A DNA stretch of 64,000 nt, taken from NCBI RefSeq assembly GCF_019969845.1, contig NZ_JAHXYR010000002.1, positions 434,001 to 498,000 on the forward strand, read 5' to 3'. This DNA is from Sphingobacterium sp. GVS05A. GTDB taxonomy: Bacteria; Bacteroidota; Bacteroidia; Sphingobacteriales; Sphingobacteriaceae. How positions within the stretch are numbered: position 1 is the stretch's first letter; each line of letters opens with the position of its first letter. A program made the translations under genes and the position numbers. The notes beneath the pieces are model-generated. The model saw only the letters and a list, made by a program, of their open reading frames with translations, was not told where the DNA came from and searched no databases. Below are positions 56,319 through 64,000 of this stretch, in pieces.

Positions 56319-56356
56319 TACTGCCTACGCTGTGAGGTGTAAGGCAGTATCTCTTT
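56319..56356 (+). terminator. Terminator of the efflux operon
   Basis: TACTGCCT (56319-56326) pairs with AGGCAGTA (56342-56349), followed by TCTCTTTT. A second small palindrome, ACCATTAATGGT, lies just before at 56301-56312. The 216-bp gap to the next gene at 56490 has no credible ORF. Confidence 0.6.
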
Positions 56357-56489
56357 TCAGGGTACATGTTGATGTAACATTTGTATCTATTCAGGGCATA
56401 AAGTTTCAAAAACAACAAAAAGCCCTTAAGTTTACAACAAATTATCGTTCAGTTGGTATTATTCCATGCTGGATCAATAAACAAAATAT

Positions 56490-57323
56490 ATGACTATTCT
56501 CACCTTTACACTCATCCTCCTTTTGGGTGCTTTTGTTGCGGGACTCTTAGGATCGCTGACAGGCTTGGGGGGAGGGGTCGTCGTCATTCCATTGCTGACC
56601 CTTCTATTTCATGTTGATATTCGTTATGCCATTGGGGCCGCACTGCTGGCTTCCATTGCCACCTCTTCCGGGGCTGCTACAGCCTATGTCAAAGAAGGGA
56701 TTACCAATATTCGGCTCGGCATGTTTTTGGAAATTGCGACCACAATCGGTGCTGTCATCGGTGCTGTTATTGCAATTTATATGCCGACCAATACGATCGC
56801 CATTATCTTTGGTGTGGTACTGATCTTTTCAGCCGCAATGACGGTGCGCAAGAAAAATGAGCATGCCTTTTCCGGCGGTTCAGCTTTAGCCGAAAAGCTA
56901 AAATTGAACAGTACTTATCCATTGGATGGCAAACTTGTCCCCTACAAACTGACCAATGTGGCCGGTGGTTTTTCATTGATGGGTGTCGCAGGTATTCTAT
57001 CTGGTTTGCTGGGTATCGGTTCGGGTTCTCTTAAAGTACTCGCCATGGATAGCATGATGAAAATTCCTTTTAAAGTCAGTACCACGACGAGTAATTTTAT
57101 GATCGGGGTGACAGCCGCAGCCTCAGCTGTGGTCTATCTACAACGGGGTTATATGGATCCAGGGATTGCCTTTCCAGTCATTCTGGGTGTGCTTTGTGGT
57201 GCTATTACGGGTTCAAAGCTTTTGAAAAGAATGAATCCCAAGACCTTGCGTATCATTTTTGCCGTTGCCATCACATTGGTCGCACTGGAAATGATTTTCA
57301 ATGGATTTCAACATAAATTTTAG
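56490..57323 (+). CDS. TauE/SafE-family sulfite/anion exporter
   Basis: The 277-residue protein has eight or nine hydrophobic segments, with the N-terminal LGSLTGLGGGVVVIPLLTL and the internal repeat-related LSGLLGIGSGSLKVLAMD that define the family. It sits in the inner membrane and exports sulfite, sulfonates or other small anions. The gene is paired with DUF1634 (57468), a common combination in bacteria; the pair may function as one transporter. The substrate is not predictable. Confidence 0.92.
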   Translation: MTILTFTLILLLGAFVAGLLGSLTGLGGGVVVIPLLTLLFHVDIRYAIGAALLASIATSSGAATAYVKEGITNIRLGMFLEIATTIGAVIGAVIAIYMPTNTIAIIFGVVLIFSAAMTVRKKNEHAFSGGSALAEKLKLNSTYPLDGKLVPYKLTNVAGGFSLMGVAGILSGLLGIGSGSLKVLAMDSMMKIPFKVSTTTSNFMIGVTAAASAVVYLQRGYMDPGIAFPVILGVLCGAITGSKLLKRMNPKTLRIIFAVAITLVALEMIFNGFQHKF

Positions 57324-57342
57324 ACGAATAAGCTTCATACAT

Positions 57343-57377
57343 TTGATATTCACCAGTGTCACACAGTCGAATATCAA
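57343..57377. promoter_or_regulatory. 9-bp inverted repeat between the TauE and DUF1634 genes
   Basis: TTGATATTC (57343-57351) and GAATATCAA (57369-57377) are exact reverse complements with a 17-bp spacer. It could be an operator or an mRNA hairpin that sets the ratio of the two proteins. Confidence 0.4.
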
Positions 57378-57467
57378 TTTTGAACAGTGTAATTTCAATT
57401 ACATAAAAAAATTAATGCGCTCGTTTATGCCCTTGGCCATAGACATTTAATAAATAATTATTTGCAG

Positions 57468-57869
57468 ATGAAACAAGTATTTTCAAAAAACTATTGGAGC
57501 GATAAGGATATCTCACTTTTGGTGGGACAGATTTTACGGACAGGTGTTATCCTGGCCTCCTCCGTGTTAGTGATCGGTGGGATCTGGTATTTGATCGTCC
57601 ACGGACAGGATACGGTACCCAACTATAAAGATTTCGTCGGTGAGGGCAAATCCAATACGACCATCAGCGGTATTATCGTAGGAGCATTCAGCAAAAATAT
57701 TCCCCAAATCATACAACTCGGGGTTTTGCTTTTGATCTGTACACCGATTGTACGGGTGATCGGCTCCCTTTTTGGTTTCGTTATCGAAAAAGATAAGCTC
57801 TATATCGTCATCACATTGATTGTGCTAACTGTCATTATAGGCAGTATATTGAGCGGAGTCAAGGGATAA
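57468..57869 (+). CDS. DUF1634 membrane protein
   Basis: From MKQVFSKNYWSDKDISLLVG the protein has 133 residues and three hydrophobic segments (VILASSVLVIGGIWYLIV, LGVLLLICTPIVRVIG, LYIVITLIVLTVIIGSIL). Such DUF1634 proteins are typically encoded next to TauE/SafE exporters, as here, and may be an accessory subunit. A TTG two codons upstream is an alternative start. Confidence 0.85.
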   Translation: MKQVFSKNYWSDKDISLLVGQILRTGVILASSVLVIGGIWYLIVHGQDTVPNYKDFVGEGKSNTTISGIIVGAFSKNIPQIIQLGVLLLICTPIVRVIGSLFGFVIEKDKLYIVITLIVLTVIIGSILSGVKG

Positions 57870-57890
57870 TCCTGTAAAGAGATCAGTCCC

Positions 57891-58430
57891 TTATCTCTTG
57901 GCTCTAAGCCAGGTCGATTTCTCCAGTGCATATTCAAAATTCTTCCGTTCGGGTTCGTTCACATAAGACACCATTTTTTCGGCGACTTTGCTTGCCCCAA
58001 GGCGTTCGACAGCTTTCTGCGAACGGAAATTTTCAGCACCTACGTGTAAATAGATCTTATCTACAAAATTAAAGGCAAAGTCAAACATCATTTCTTTGAC
58101 CAAAGGATTGATACCCGCCCCCCAATAAGCCCTTGCATAGAAGGTAAAGCCAACAAAAATAGATTTTTCGGCCTCATTCAGACCATAATACCGGGTGCTT
58201 CCAATGCATTCCCCAGTCGCTTTATCCAAAATAAGATAAGCTGCTTTGCTTTCCAATGCAGCATCAAAAAACGACCGGAAAACCTCCTCCTTCCAGCGGT
58301 CTTTGTTGGGATGCTGCTCCCATATCAACGGATCTTTAGCTACTTGATAAAGCGTATCAAAATCACTTTGGTCAATCAACTTTAATACGACCTTATCATT
58401 TTCAAGTTTATTCGGTGCTACAAACTTCAT
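57891..58430 (-). CDS. GNAT-family N-acetyltransferase (RimJ/RimL-like)
   Basis: The 179-residue protein has the acetyltransferase fold of the RimJ/RimL branch: LIDQSDFDTLYQVAKDPLIW at the N-terminus, GECIGSTRYYGLNEAEKSIFVGF (cited in part), the AYWGAGINPLVKEMMFDFAF acetyl-CoA region and NFRSQKAVERLGASKV near the C-terminus. It acetylates an amino group of a protein or small molecule; the substrate is unknown. It is convergent with the DUF1634 gene. Confidence 0.9.
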   Translation of the reverse strand: MKFVAPNKLENDKVVLKLIDQSDFDTLYQVAKDPLIWEQHPNKDRWKEEVFRSFFDAALESKAAYLILDKATGECIGSTRYYGLNEAEKSIFVGFTFYARAYWGAGINPLVKEMMFDFAFNFVDKIYLHVGAENFRSQKAVERLGASKVAEKMVSYVNEPERKNFEYALEKSTWLRAKR

Positions 58431-58785
58431 TAGAACATGTTTAACGTTGGACTTTTACCAAAATTTTAAATTTCAATAAAAGATACCAATTATTGATGAA
58501 ACTAAGTTGAATTACGTTTCCTATTATTCAAATATTACACCAAAATGTCCAATTGACAGATTAGGATAACATATCTTTACTATTACCATCGATAACAGCT
58601 TTACCGACAAAGAACAACGAACGATACAACGGATAAAAGATGTTTGGTTTTTTGATTTTCATCGTTTTGTAATTGTGTCACCACTGAAAACAAAAATTCG
58701 ACCGAGGCATAAGTTTCGTAAAATTGTATCATTCTAGTTGTTAATTCTACTTTATAAAGCGCAAATTTTCGTATTTTACACCCTA
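58431..58785. other. 355-bp intergenic region between divergent genes
   Basis: AT-rich DNA between the acetyltransferase and the Crp/Fnr-like gene. I see no gene, RNA structure or clear TAnnTTTG box; promoters of both flanking genes should lie here. Confidence 0.5.
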
Positions 58786-59373
58786 ATGGAACAGTTCAAG
58801 GAATTTGTAAAACAACGCATCAATGTCAGCGAAGAAGAATTAAATGATATTGTATCGCGTTATCATGTCAGAAAAATCAAGAAGAAGGAATACTTTTTAA
58901 GGGCAGGTGAAGTCTGTCATTATGAAGCTTATGTCGTCAGTGGGCTGTTTAAGTCATTCTATGTCACGGCTGATGGGATAGAACATATCCTTCAATTTGC
59001 CATAGAAGACTGGTGGGTGGGTGATATTGCCAGTTTCAACTATCAGGAACCGGCTTTACAAAATATTCAGGCACTCGAAGATTCAGTAGTACTCACGTTA
59101 TCAAAAACGGATAAAGACAAACTCTACGAAGACCATCCGATTTATGAAAAACTTTCCAGAATTATGGCCCAACGTGCACAGATTGCATCCCAGCACCGTA
59201 TTATCTCCAGCATAGGTTTTACGGCTCAGGAACGCTATCTGGATTTTATCAAACGCTATCCTAAAATATATCCCAGGATCTCCAATATGCAACTGGCCTC
59301 CTATCTTGGGGTGACACAAGAGTTTTTGAGCCGCTTAAAAAGACAAATTTTAAAGCCTAATCGAAATTCTTGA
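58786..59373 (+). CDS. Crp/Fnr-family transcriptional regulator
   Basis: The 195-residue protein has a cyclic-nucleotide-binding-like beta barrel (KKKEYFLRAGEVCHYEAYVV, then DIASFNYQEPALQNIQAL) and a shortened C-terminal helix-turn-helix (NMQLASYLGVTQEFLSRLKR). The start MEQFKEFVKQRI is preferred to the ATG at 58738. Fnr-type cysteines are not present, so it is not an oxygen sensor of that kind. The next gene is a YceI protein with a palindrome in its promoter region (59421-59445), a plausible target. Confidence 0.9.
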   Translation: MEQFKEFVKQRINVSEEELNDIVSRYHVRKIKKKEYFLRAGEVCHYEAYVVSGLFKSFYVTADGIEHILQFAIEDWWVGDIASFNYQEPALQNIQALEDSVVLTLSKTDKDKLYEDHPIYEKLSRIMAQRAQIASQHRIISSIGFTAQERYLDFIKRYPKIYPRISNMQLASYLGVTQEFLSRLKRQILKPNRNS

Positions 59374-59420
59374 CCTACATCAATTTTTTCTATTCAAGTT
59401 TATCCCACCTTTGCAGAAGC

Positions 59421-59445
59421 TTGTTCAAACAAACATTTTGAACAA
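59421..59445. promoter_or_regulatory. Inverted-repeat operator upstream of the YceI gene
   Basis: TTGTTCAAA (59421-59429) and TTTGAACAA (59437-59445) are exact reverse complements with a 7-bp spacer, ending 35 bp before the start at 59481. The site has the size of a dimeric regulator operator; the Crp/Fnr-like gene just upstream is the nearest candidate. Confidence 0.55.
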
Positions 59446-59480
59446 TTAAACGTTTGATAAATAAACAAATAGAAAACAAC

Positions 59481-60074
59481 ATGAATAGATTTTTCCAATT
59501 TTTGGCAGTGGCAGCGTTAATGGTTAATGTTGCTGTAGCGCAGGTAAAATGGTCTGCTGATCCGGGACATACCAATGCAAGATTTGATGTGAAACACCTT
59601 GGTATCAGTTTTGTCGATGGTCAGTTTACCAAAGTGGAGGGAACAGTGGAAACTGCAACCGCTACAAGTTTCAACAATGCAAAAGTAAACTTTTCCATTG
59701 ATGTCAATAGTGTTGATACGCGTATTGAAGCACGTGACAATCACTTAAAAACAGATGATTTCTTCGCTGCGGACAAATTTCCTAAGATGACTTTAAAATC
59801 CGTCACCTTCAAAAATGCGAAAGTGAAAGGTAAATATATTATGGTGGCAGATCTGACCATCCGCGACGTAACTAAAAAAGTAACTTTTGATGTCACTCAA
59901 AATGGTGGTGTTATTACCGATCCTTGGGGAAAAACGCGTGCGGGCTTTACAGCAAAAACAAAAATTAACCGTCAGGATTTTGGTATTAAATACAATGATA
60001 AATTACCTTCAGGTGTAGAAGCAGTTGCTTCTGATGTGGACATTATTGTCAATACTGAATTGGTTTTGAACTAA
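59481..60074 (+). CDS. YceI-family periplasmic lipid-binding protein
   Basis: From MNRFFQFLAVAALMVNVAVA, a signal peptide, the protein has 197 residues and the YceI lipocalin-like fold: KWSADPGHTNARFDVKHLGI, DTRIEARDNHLKTDDFFAAD, FPKMTLKSVTF and GFTAKTKINRQDFGIKYND. Members bind long hydrophobic molecules such as isoprenoids in the periplasm. The gene has an inverted-repeat operator and its own terminator. Confidence 0.93.
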   Translation: MNRFFQFLAVAALMVNVAVAQVKWSADPGHTNARFDVKHLGISFVDGQFTKVEGTVETATATSFNNAKVNFSIDVNSVDTRIEARDNHLKTDDFFAADKFPKMTLKSVTFKNAKVKGKYIMVADLTIRDVTKKVTFDVTQNGGVITDPWGKTRAGFTAKTKINRQDFGIKYNDKLPSGVEAVASDVDIIVNTELVLN

Positions 60075-60095
60075 GCAAAGTTTTTTAAATCACAC

Positions 60096-60137
60096 AAAAA
60101 AAGTGGCTACCCAAGATTTTGGATAGCCACTTTTTTT
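60096..60137. terminator. Bidirectional terminator
   Basis: AAAAAAAGTGGCTACCC (60096-60112) pairs with GGATAGCCACTTTTTTT (60121-60137) with one mismatch. A- and T-tracts on both sides make it work for both the YceI gene and the convergent SDR gene. Confidence 0.9.
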
Positions 60138-60201
60138 AAAGGCTTACTACTACTCAGCCATAAGCTCGCCGCCCTCATCTCGGGCGATTTTCTTTTTTAC
60201 C

Positions 60202-60987
60202 TTACAAGCCTTTCAACATACCACCATCCAGCGGAATATTGGTTCCAGTGAGGTAGTTGGCGTAGGTCGAGCAGATAAAGGCGACCAGGTAGCCATATTC
60301 CTCAGGCTCACCCAAACGAGCAGCCGGCACCTGTTTTAACCGCAATTGCAAGGCTTCTTCATAGGATATACCCAAGCGCTGTGCATCCATATTAGTCAAA
60401 GACTGAATTCTTTCGGTATTAAACAGCCCTGTTAATATACTATTGACCGTCACGCCATCCTTTGCAACATCATCTGAAAGCGATTTGCTCCAGCTTATCA
60501 GAGCGGTACGGATGGTATTTGATAAAACCAGATTAGATACGGGCTCTTTTACAGTGGAAGACGATACATTGATAATGCGTCCATAACCATTTGCCAACAT
60601 GTAAGGTAAGGCACAAGATGTCGTATAACAGTGATTTTGAAATAAAAGTTCAAAGGCATGTTGGTAATCCGCCAGATTTTTCTGATCAATCGTTCCCGCC
60701 TGTGGTCCGTTGGAGTTATTGACCAGGATATCCACTTTGTTTGATTCAAAATAACGATCTATTTGTGCTTTATAGTCTTCATGATCATTGTAATCGACCA
60801 GAATATATTGATGTACCTGCCCTTTTGAGCTGTCCAGGCTTTCCAAAGTATGCTTCAACTTCTCCTCACTACGTGATGCGAGGGTAACCGAGGCGCCACA
60901 GGATGCCAAAACTTTGGCAATCCCGGCACCGATACCGGCAGAACTTGCGCCAATCAGGGCTTTTTTTCCAATTAGATTGATTTCCAT
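60202..60987 (-). CDS. Short-chain dehydrogenase/reductase family protein
   Basis: The 261-residue protein has the SDR nucleotide motif GASSAGIGAGIAKVLAS at residues 14-30 and ILVNNSNGPQAG. The active-site serine lies in INVSSSTVKEP, but the Tyr-x3-Lys pair expected after it reads LSNTIRTALISW, without Tyr or Lys, as in a divergent SDR subfamily. The C-terminus (YLTGTNIPLDGGMLKGL) is normal. It may act on a ketone or acyl substrate with NAD(P)H, or be a non-catalytic relative. Confidence 0.85.
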   Translation of the reverse strand: MEINLIGKKALIGASSAGIGAGIAKVLASCGASVTLASRSEEKLKHTLESLDSSKGQVHQYILVDYNDHEDYKAQIDRYFESNKVDILVNNSNGPQAGTIDQKNLADYQHAFELLFQNHCYTTSCALPYMLANGYGRIINVSSSTVKEPVSNLVLSNTIRTALISWSKSLSDDVAKDGVTVNSILTGLFNTERIQSLTNMDAQRLGISYEEALQLRLKQVPAARLGEPEEYGYLVAFICSTYANYLTGTNIPLDGGMLKGL

Positions 60988-61070
60988 GACTATTTCGTAT
61001 GCGATTAGCTTATACCAGCTAATTCGTTGTGTGTATTATTCAAAAATATAGATGAACTAGGGGCGGTCAT

Positions 61071-62726
61071 TTAATCATTATCTTTTGCCCGGATCATGGC
61101 AATAAACAAATAGACCGCAAAGACCCATGCCGAGCCCAGGCATATCCAGGCAAAAACGGGAATACCCCACCATTGCGGTTCAATACGCGCGACAATTACC
61201 ATTCCCCCCAGTAAGTTGAGGGACATAAACATGATACCGATCACAATGCGGTTGACCCCTTTACGGAGTATGGCATTGAAGGACCTGGCACTGATCAGAC
61301 GATGATTCAAGGTGAAATTTCCCGTACGGAATAAGCGTACCAAAGCCCGCATATCCTCCGGAAGTTTTTCGACATCGCGTGCGAAAGACTCTATCTTATG
61401 TTTTCCCTTCTTGAAAATCGCTTCTGGCGATAGCCGTTCCATCATGATCCGTCGGGCAAAAGGCTTAATGCTCTCCATGATATTGAGATCAGGATAAAGC
61501 TGGCGGCCGATACCCTCCATCAAAGAAATCCCCCGCATGAGCTGATAGATATATTCCGGAAAATACAAGCGATTATCACCAATGATCTTCCAGAGTTTAT
61601 TGAACAGCAGATCAAGGCTGAGATCACCTAGGGAAACATTATCAATCATGTCAAATATTTCATATAGGGAGCGTTCAAACTGATTTCGGTCAGGTATATG
61701 ACTCACTACAGCCACGTCCTCTATGACATCCGCCAGTCGGACCGCATCTTCGGAAATCGCTGATTGGATAAACTCCTCGAGCTGTCGTCGGTCAATTCCA
61801 AGCAATTTGCCCATGTTGCCAAAGTCCAGAAAGGCAATACGCCCATCGGGCATTACCATCATATTACCAGGGTGCGGATCACCGTGAAAAAAACCATGGA
61901 TAATCACCTGTTCCAGATATAGATTGATCCCATTTTTCACCAAGGTTTCCACATCCATTCCCCGTCGTTTAATTTCCACAACATCTGTCACTTTGAAACC
62001 ATCGAGATACTCCATACAGAGCACGCGATCAGAGGAGAGATCGGGATAAACTTTGGGCACCTTGATCAGTTTGTTGCCTTTAAAATTTTTAGCAAAGCGC
62101 TCAATGTTATGGCGTTCGATGACCAGAGACATTTCCTCTTGCAGGGTCATGGCGAAAGATTCTACGATGAGGGAAAGGTTGAGATTTTCCAGTGCATCAT
62201 TGTACATGGTCAGAATCTTAGCGATATCCCGCATGAGCGCAAGATCTACACGCATGACCTCATCTATTCCCGGTCGACGGACTTTTAAGACGACATTTGT
62301 GCCGTCTTTTAATGTCGCCCGATAGACTTGAGCAATGGACGCTGCGGCAAAGGGCTCCGATGCGATGGTCTCAAATTGTTCAGTGATGTCTAATCCGAGT
62401 TCTTCAGTAAGATATTCCTGAATGTCGACTTCAAAGGGCGGGACATTATCTTCAAGTTTTTTGAGTTCCTCAACGAGATCTTTTGGGAGCAAACCTTCGC
62501 GGGTGGAAGCCGATTGTCCCAACTTGATAAAGGCCGGTCCGAGCTCTTCCAAAGCCATGCGAATACGCGTATATACACTGATTTTATCAACATCTATATT
62601 ACGCTCTAAACTCGCTCTTGGCCCTTTCCATGGCAATCGGGCAATGGCATCTTTGAAACCATATTTTGCTAATATGCTTAATATTTGAGAACTACGTTGT
62701 AACTTCTTGGTCGGATTGTACATCAT
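61071..62726 (-). CDS. ABC1/UbiB-family atypical kinase
   Basis: From MMYNPTKKLQRSSQIL the protein has 551 residues. It has the KxGQ motif (AFIKLGQSASTREG), the alanine-rich nucleotide loop (PFAAASIAQVYRAT), FHGDPHPGNMMVMPDGRIAFLDFG (cited as FHGDPHPGNM and AFLDFG) and two C-terminal transmembrane segments (IVIGIMFMSLNLLGGMVIV, AWICLGSAWVFAVYLFIA). These atypical kinases support quinone synthesis, here probably menaquinone. A longer start at 62777 is less likely. Confidence 0.93.
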   Translation of the reverse strand: MMYNPTKKLQRSSQILSILAKYGFKDAIARLPWKGPRASLERNIDVDKISVYTRIRMALEELGPAFIKLGQSASTREGLLPKDLVEELKKLEDNVPPFEVDIQEYLTEELGLDITEQFETIASEPFAAASIAQVYRATLKDGTNVVLKVRRPGIDEVMRVDLALMRDIAKILTMYNDALENLNLSLIVESFAMTLQEEMSLVIERHNIERFAKNFKGNKLIKVPKVYPDLSSDRVLCMEYLDGFKVTDVVEIKRRGMDVETLVKNGINLYLEQVIIHGFFHGDPHPGNMMVMPDGRIAFLDFGNMGKLLGIDRRQLEEFIQSAISEDAVRLADVIEDVAVVSHIPDRNQFERSLYEIFDMIDNVSLGDLSLDLLFNKLWKIIGDNRLYFPEYIYQLMRGISLMEGIGRQLYPDLNIMESIKPFARRIMMERLSPEAIFKKGKHKIESFARDVEKLPEDMRALVRLFRTGNFTLNHRLISARSFNAILRKGVNRIVIGIMFMSLNLLGGMVIVARIEPQWWGIPVFAWICLGSAWVFAVYLFIAMIRAKDND

Positions 62727-62807
62727 GGACAAGGATTTTCGATAACAAGATACGAAATATCCAAGTTCGAGAACCACAAAGTTCTTACCTTTTTCGCATC
62801 AACACCC

Positions 62808-63449
62808 TTATTCCGCTTCCATTTGGTCCAGGTTTTCTCTGATCTGTTTGACATAATCCCCATAATATGCCCGGATCATAAATTCGGTAATCAACACGAT
62901 AATTAGGATGGAGAAAATCGCCGAGAGAATCATCCATAGTATAAAATTAGGATCCTGCTGCAGAGTATCTTTGAAATGATATAATTTCTCAAACCAAGCG
63001 ACTGCCCTATTTTGGCCAATCATAATGAGGTAAAGAAACAAGGCTTGCGGAATCATCACGTAGGCAACGATACGATAAGTCTCCACAGCATATTTGAGAT
63101 CGTAATACAGCTTGAGGAGATGCTCACGGGACGCCAGGAGATCAATTTGCTTAGCACTTTCGATCAGGTAATAGAACCTGCGGTAATACAACAGGCTCGA
63201 CAGCGAGATCTGCACAATAAAAAAGTAATACGCAAAAGCTGCATACCCTGAAATTTTATAGATTGGCAGCATGGGCACAGCAATCAGAAAAAACATGCAC
63301 ACCACCCATGAAACAAATTCACGTTTGATATTGCGTCTCAGTTTGGCCATGATATTACCGACCTCCTTATAATGTTTGAGATTTGGATTTTGTAGATCCT
63401 CATCTGTTGGCTGTTCCTGCCAAGATTTTTTTAATTCATCAAAATTCAT
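62808..63449 (-). CDS. Membrane protein coupled to an ECF sigma factor
   Basis: The 213-residue protein has a cytoplasmic N-terminus (MNFDELKKSWQEQPTDEDLQ) and about four hydrophobic segments (FVSWVVCMFFLIAVPML, AAFAYYFFIVQISLSSLLYY, IVAYVMIPQALFLYLIMI, FILWMILSAIFSILIIVLI). It starts inside the end of the sigma gene (11-bp overlap), the usual layout of a sigma factor and its membrane-bound anti-sigma-like partner. I do not recognise a classical zinc anti-sigma domain. Confidence 0.78.
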   Translation of the reverse strand: MNFDELKKSWQEQPTDEDLQNPNLKHYKEVGNIMAKLRRNIKREFVSWVVCMFFLIAVPMLPIYKISGYAAFAYYFFIVQISLSSLLYYRRFYYLIESAKQIDLLASREHLLKLYYDLKYAVETYRIVAYVMIPQALFLYLIMIGQNRAVAWFEKLYHFKDTLQQDPNFILWMILSAIFSILIIVLITEFMIRAYYGDYVKQIRENLDQMEAE

Positions 63450-63942
63450 AATTGTATTTTTTAATGATTTGTTGAATCCGTTCTTTTGTACGATTTAATT
63501 TGACCCGCGCATTGACTTCAGATATACCAAGATGTGCGGCGATTTCGCGATGGCTCTGGCCTTCCAAAAACAAAAAGATCAATGCTTTTTCTACGGCATT
63601 CAGGTCATGCACCGCCTGATAGAATATTTTTAGCTGTTCGTCTTTATCCGGATTATAGGATTCGTCCGGAAAATCATGTCGTTCTTCCAGGCTATCGTAA
63701 ATCTGATGTTTCTTCTCTTTCTTTAAAAATACCATCGCGGTATTCAATGCAACACGATACATCCATGTTGAAAATTTACTTTGCTGCTTAAACGTCGCGT
63801 AGGACTTCCAGAGCTGATAAACAATTTCCTGATAAAGATCTTGCCGTCCATCGTGATCATCCATATACATACGGCTCACCTTGACGATAATTCCTTTATT
63901 TTCGTCAATCAACTGAAGAAATTCTGTTTCCGAATGAGCCAA
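63439..63942 (-). CDS. ECF-type RNA polymerase sigma factor (TTG start)
   Basis: The 167-residue protein has sigma region 2 (GIIVKVSRMYMDDHDGRQDLYQEIVYQLW, cited as SRMYMDDHDGRQDLYQEIVY) and region 4 (AVEKALIFLFLEGQSHREIAAHLGI with the recognition helix). The frame has an in-frame TAA five codons before the TTG at 63942 and no ATG until SRMYM, so TTG is the probable start and gives the N-terminus AHSETEFLQLI usual for the group. It is coupled to the membrane protein at 62808-63449. Confidence 0.9.
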   Translation of the reverse strand: MAHSETEFLQLIDENKGIIVKVSRMYMDDHDGRQDLYQEIVYQLWKSYATFKQQSKFSTWMYRVALNTAMVFLKKEKKHQIYDSLEERHDFPDESYNPDKDEQLKIFYQAVHDLNAVEKALIFLFLEGQSHREIAAHLGISEVNARVKLNRTKERIQQIIKKYNYEF

Positions 63943-64000
63943 TGGTAAATTTTCTTTTTAAGATCTTTTCAGGTAATAAGTATAGCAAACAAACAAAGTG

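Noticed and set aside
56221..56493. 90-codon open frame across the end of the efflux operon
   Set aside because: It starts inside the CzcA gene, runs through the terminator hairpin and has no domain.

Overview
The window looks like a chromosomal segment of a Bacteroidota bacterium, most probably a Sphingobacterium or close relative (Sphingobacteriaceae). The evidence is SusC-type outer-membrane proteins with carboxypeptidase-regulatory-like N-termini, a DUF6266 protein, a phosphocholine-specific phospholipase C of the type common in this family, promoters that fit the Bacteroidota pattern TTG-N17-23-TAnnTTTG, weak Shine-Dalgarno sequences and many small divergent operons. No rRNA, tRNA, CRISPR array, insertion sequence or phage gene was seen. 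The assignment rests on gene families only; no search was run.

Layout. 1-5142: partial AraC-type regulator, then a sugar-oxidation operon (GMC dehydrogenase with a predicted 3Fe-4S cysteine motif, its small Tat-exported subunit, a xylose-isomerase-like protein, a Gfo/Idh/MocA oxidoreductase) that fits a 3-keto-glycoside pathway. 5283-9166: GH18 glycosidase, DUF5009-type membrane acyltransferase, GNAT acetyltransferase, small secreted protein. 9252-16719: an outer-membrane pair in which a SusC-like barrel lacks a recognisable plug, while the next gene, an alpha-2-macroglobulin-like protein, carries a SusC-type plug in its middle. 16919-25978: FAD oxidoreductase, tandem-Usp protein, secreted sugar-isomerase-like protein, AraC regulator plus RclC-like membrane protein, fatty-acid desaturase with a TTG start, DUF6266 protein preceded by two blocks of 11-bp tandem repeats. 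26191-29531: pstSCAB, preceded by an 11-bp direct repeat resembling a Pho box. 30362-34142: von Willebrand/YfbK-like protein divergent from an ECF sigma factor and a TonB-C-domain membrane protein; both flanking proteins carry a piece resembling the start of a SusC plug. 34392-37911: DUF3857/transglutaminase protein, a 31-residue acidic small ORF with its own promoter and terminator, a RibD-C reductase and MepB.

38124-45639: a MocR regulator whose PLP-site residues look lost, divergent from a complete biotin operon bioB-A-F-G-C-D. The 3' end of the MocR gene is followed by two decayed extra copies at a 109-bp period. 45833-57869: Tat-exported phospholipase C divergent from a two-component system, a CzcCBA-type divalent-metal efflux operon behind four 11-bp-phased TTTTAAG-like repeats, and a TauE/SafE plus DUF1634 pair. 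57891-63942: acetyltransferase, Crp/Fnr regulator, YceI protein behind an inverted repeat, an SDR protein, a UbiB/ABC1 kinase, and a second ECF sigma factor (TTG start) coupled to a membrane protein.

The most unusual points are the split of barrel and plug between two adjacent genes, the repeated appearance of SusC hinge/plug fragments in non-receptor proteins, the degenerate MocR beside the biotin operon with 3'-end tandem duplications, and several phased-repeat regulatory sites that pair with nearby regulators.
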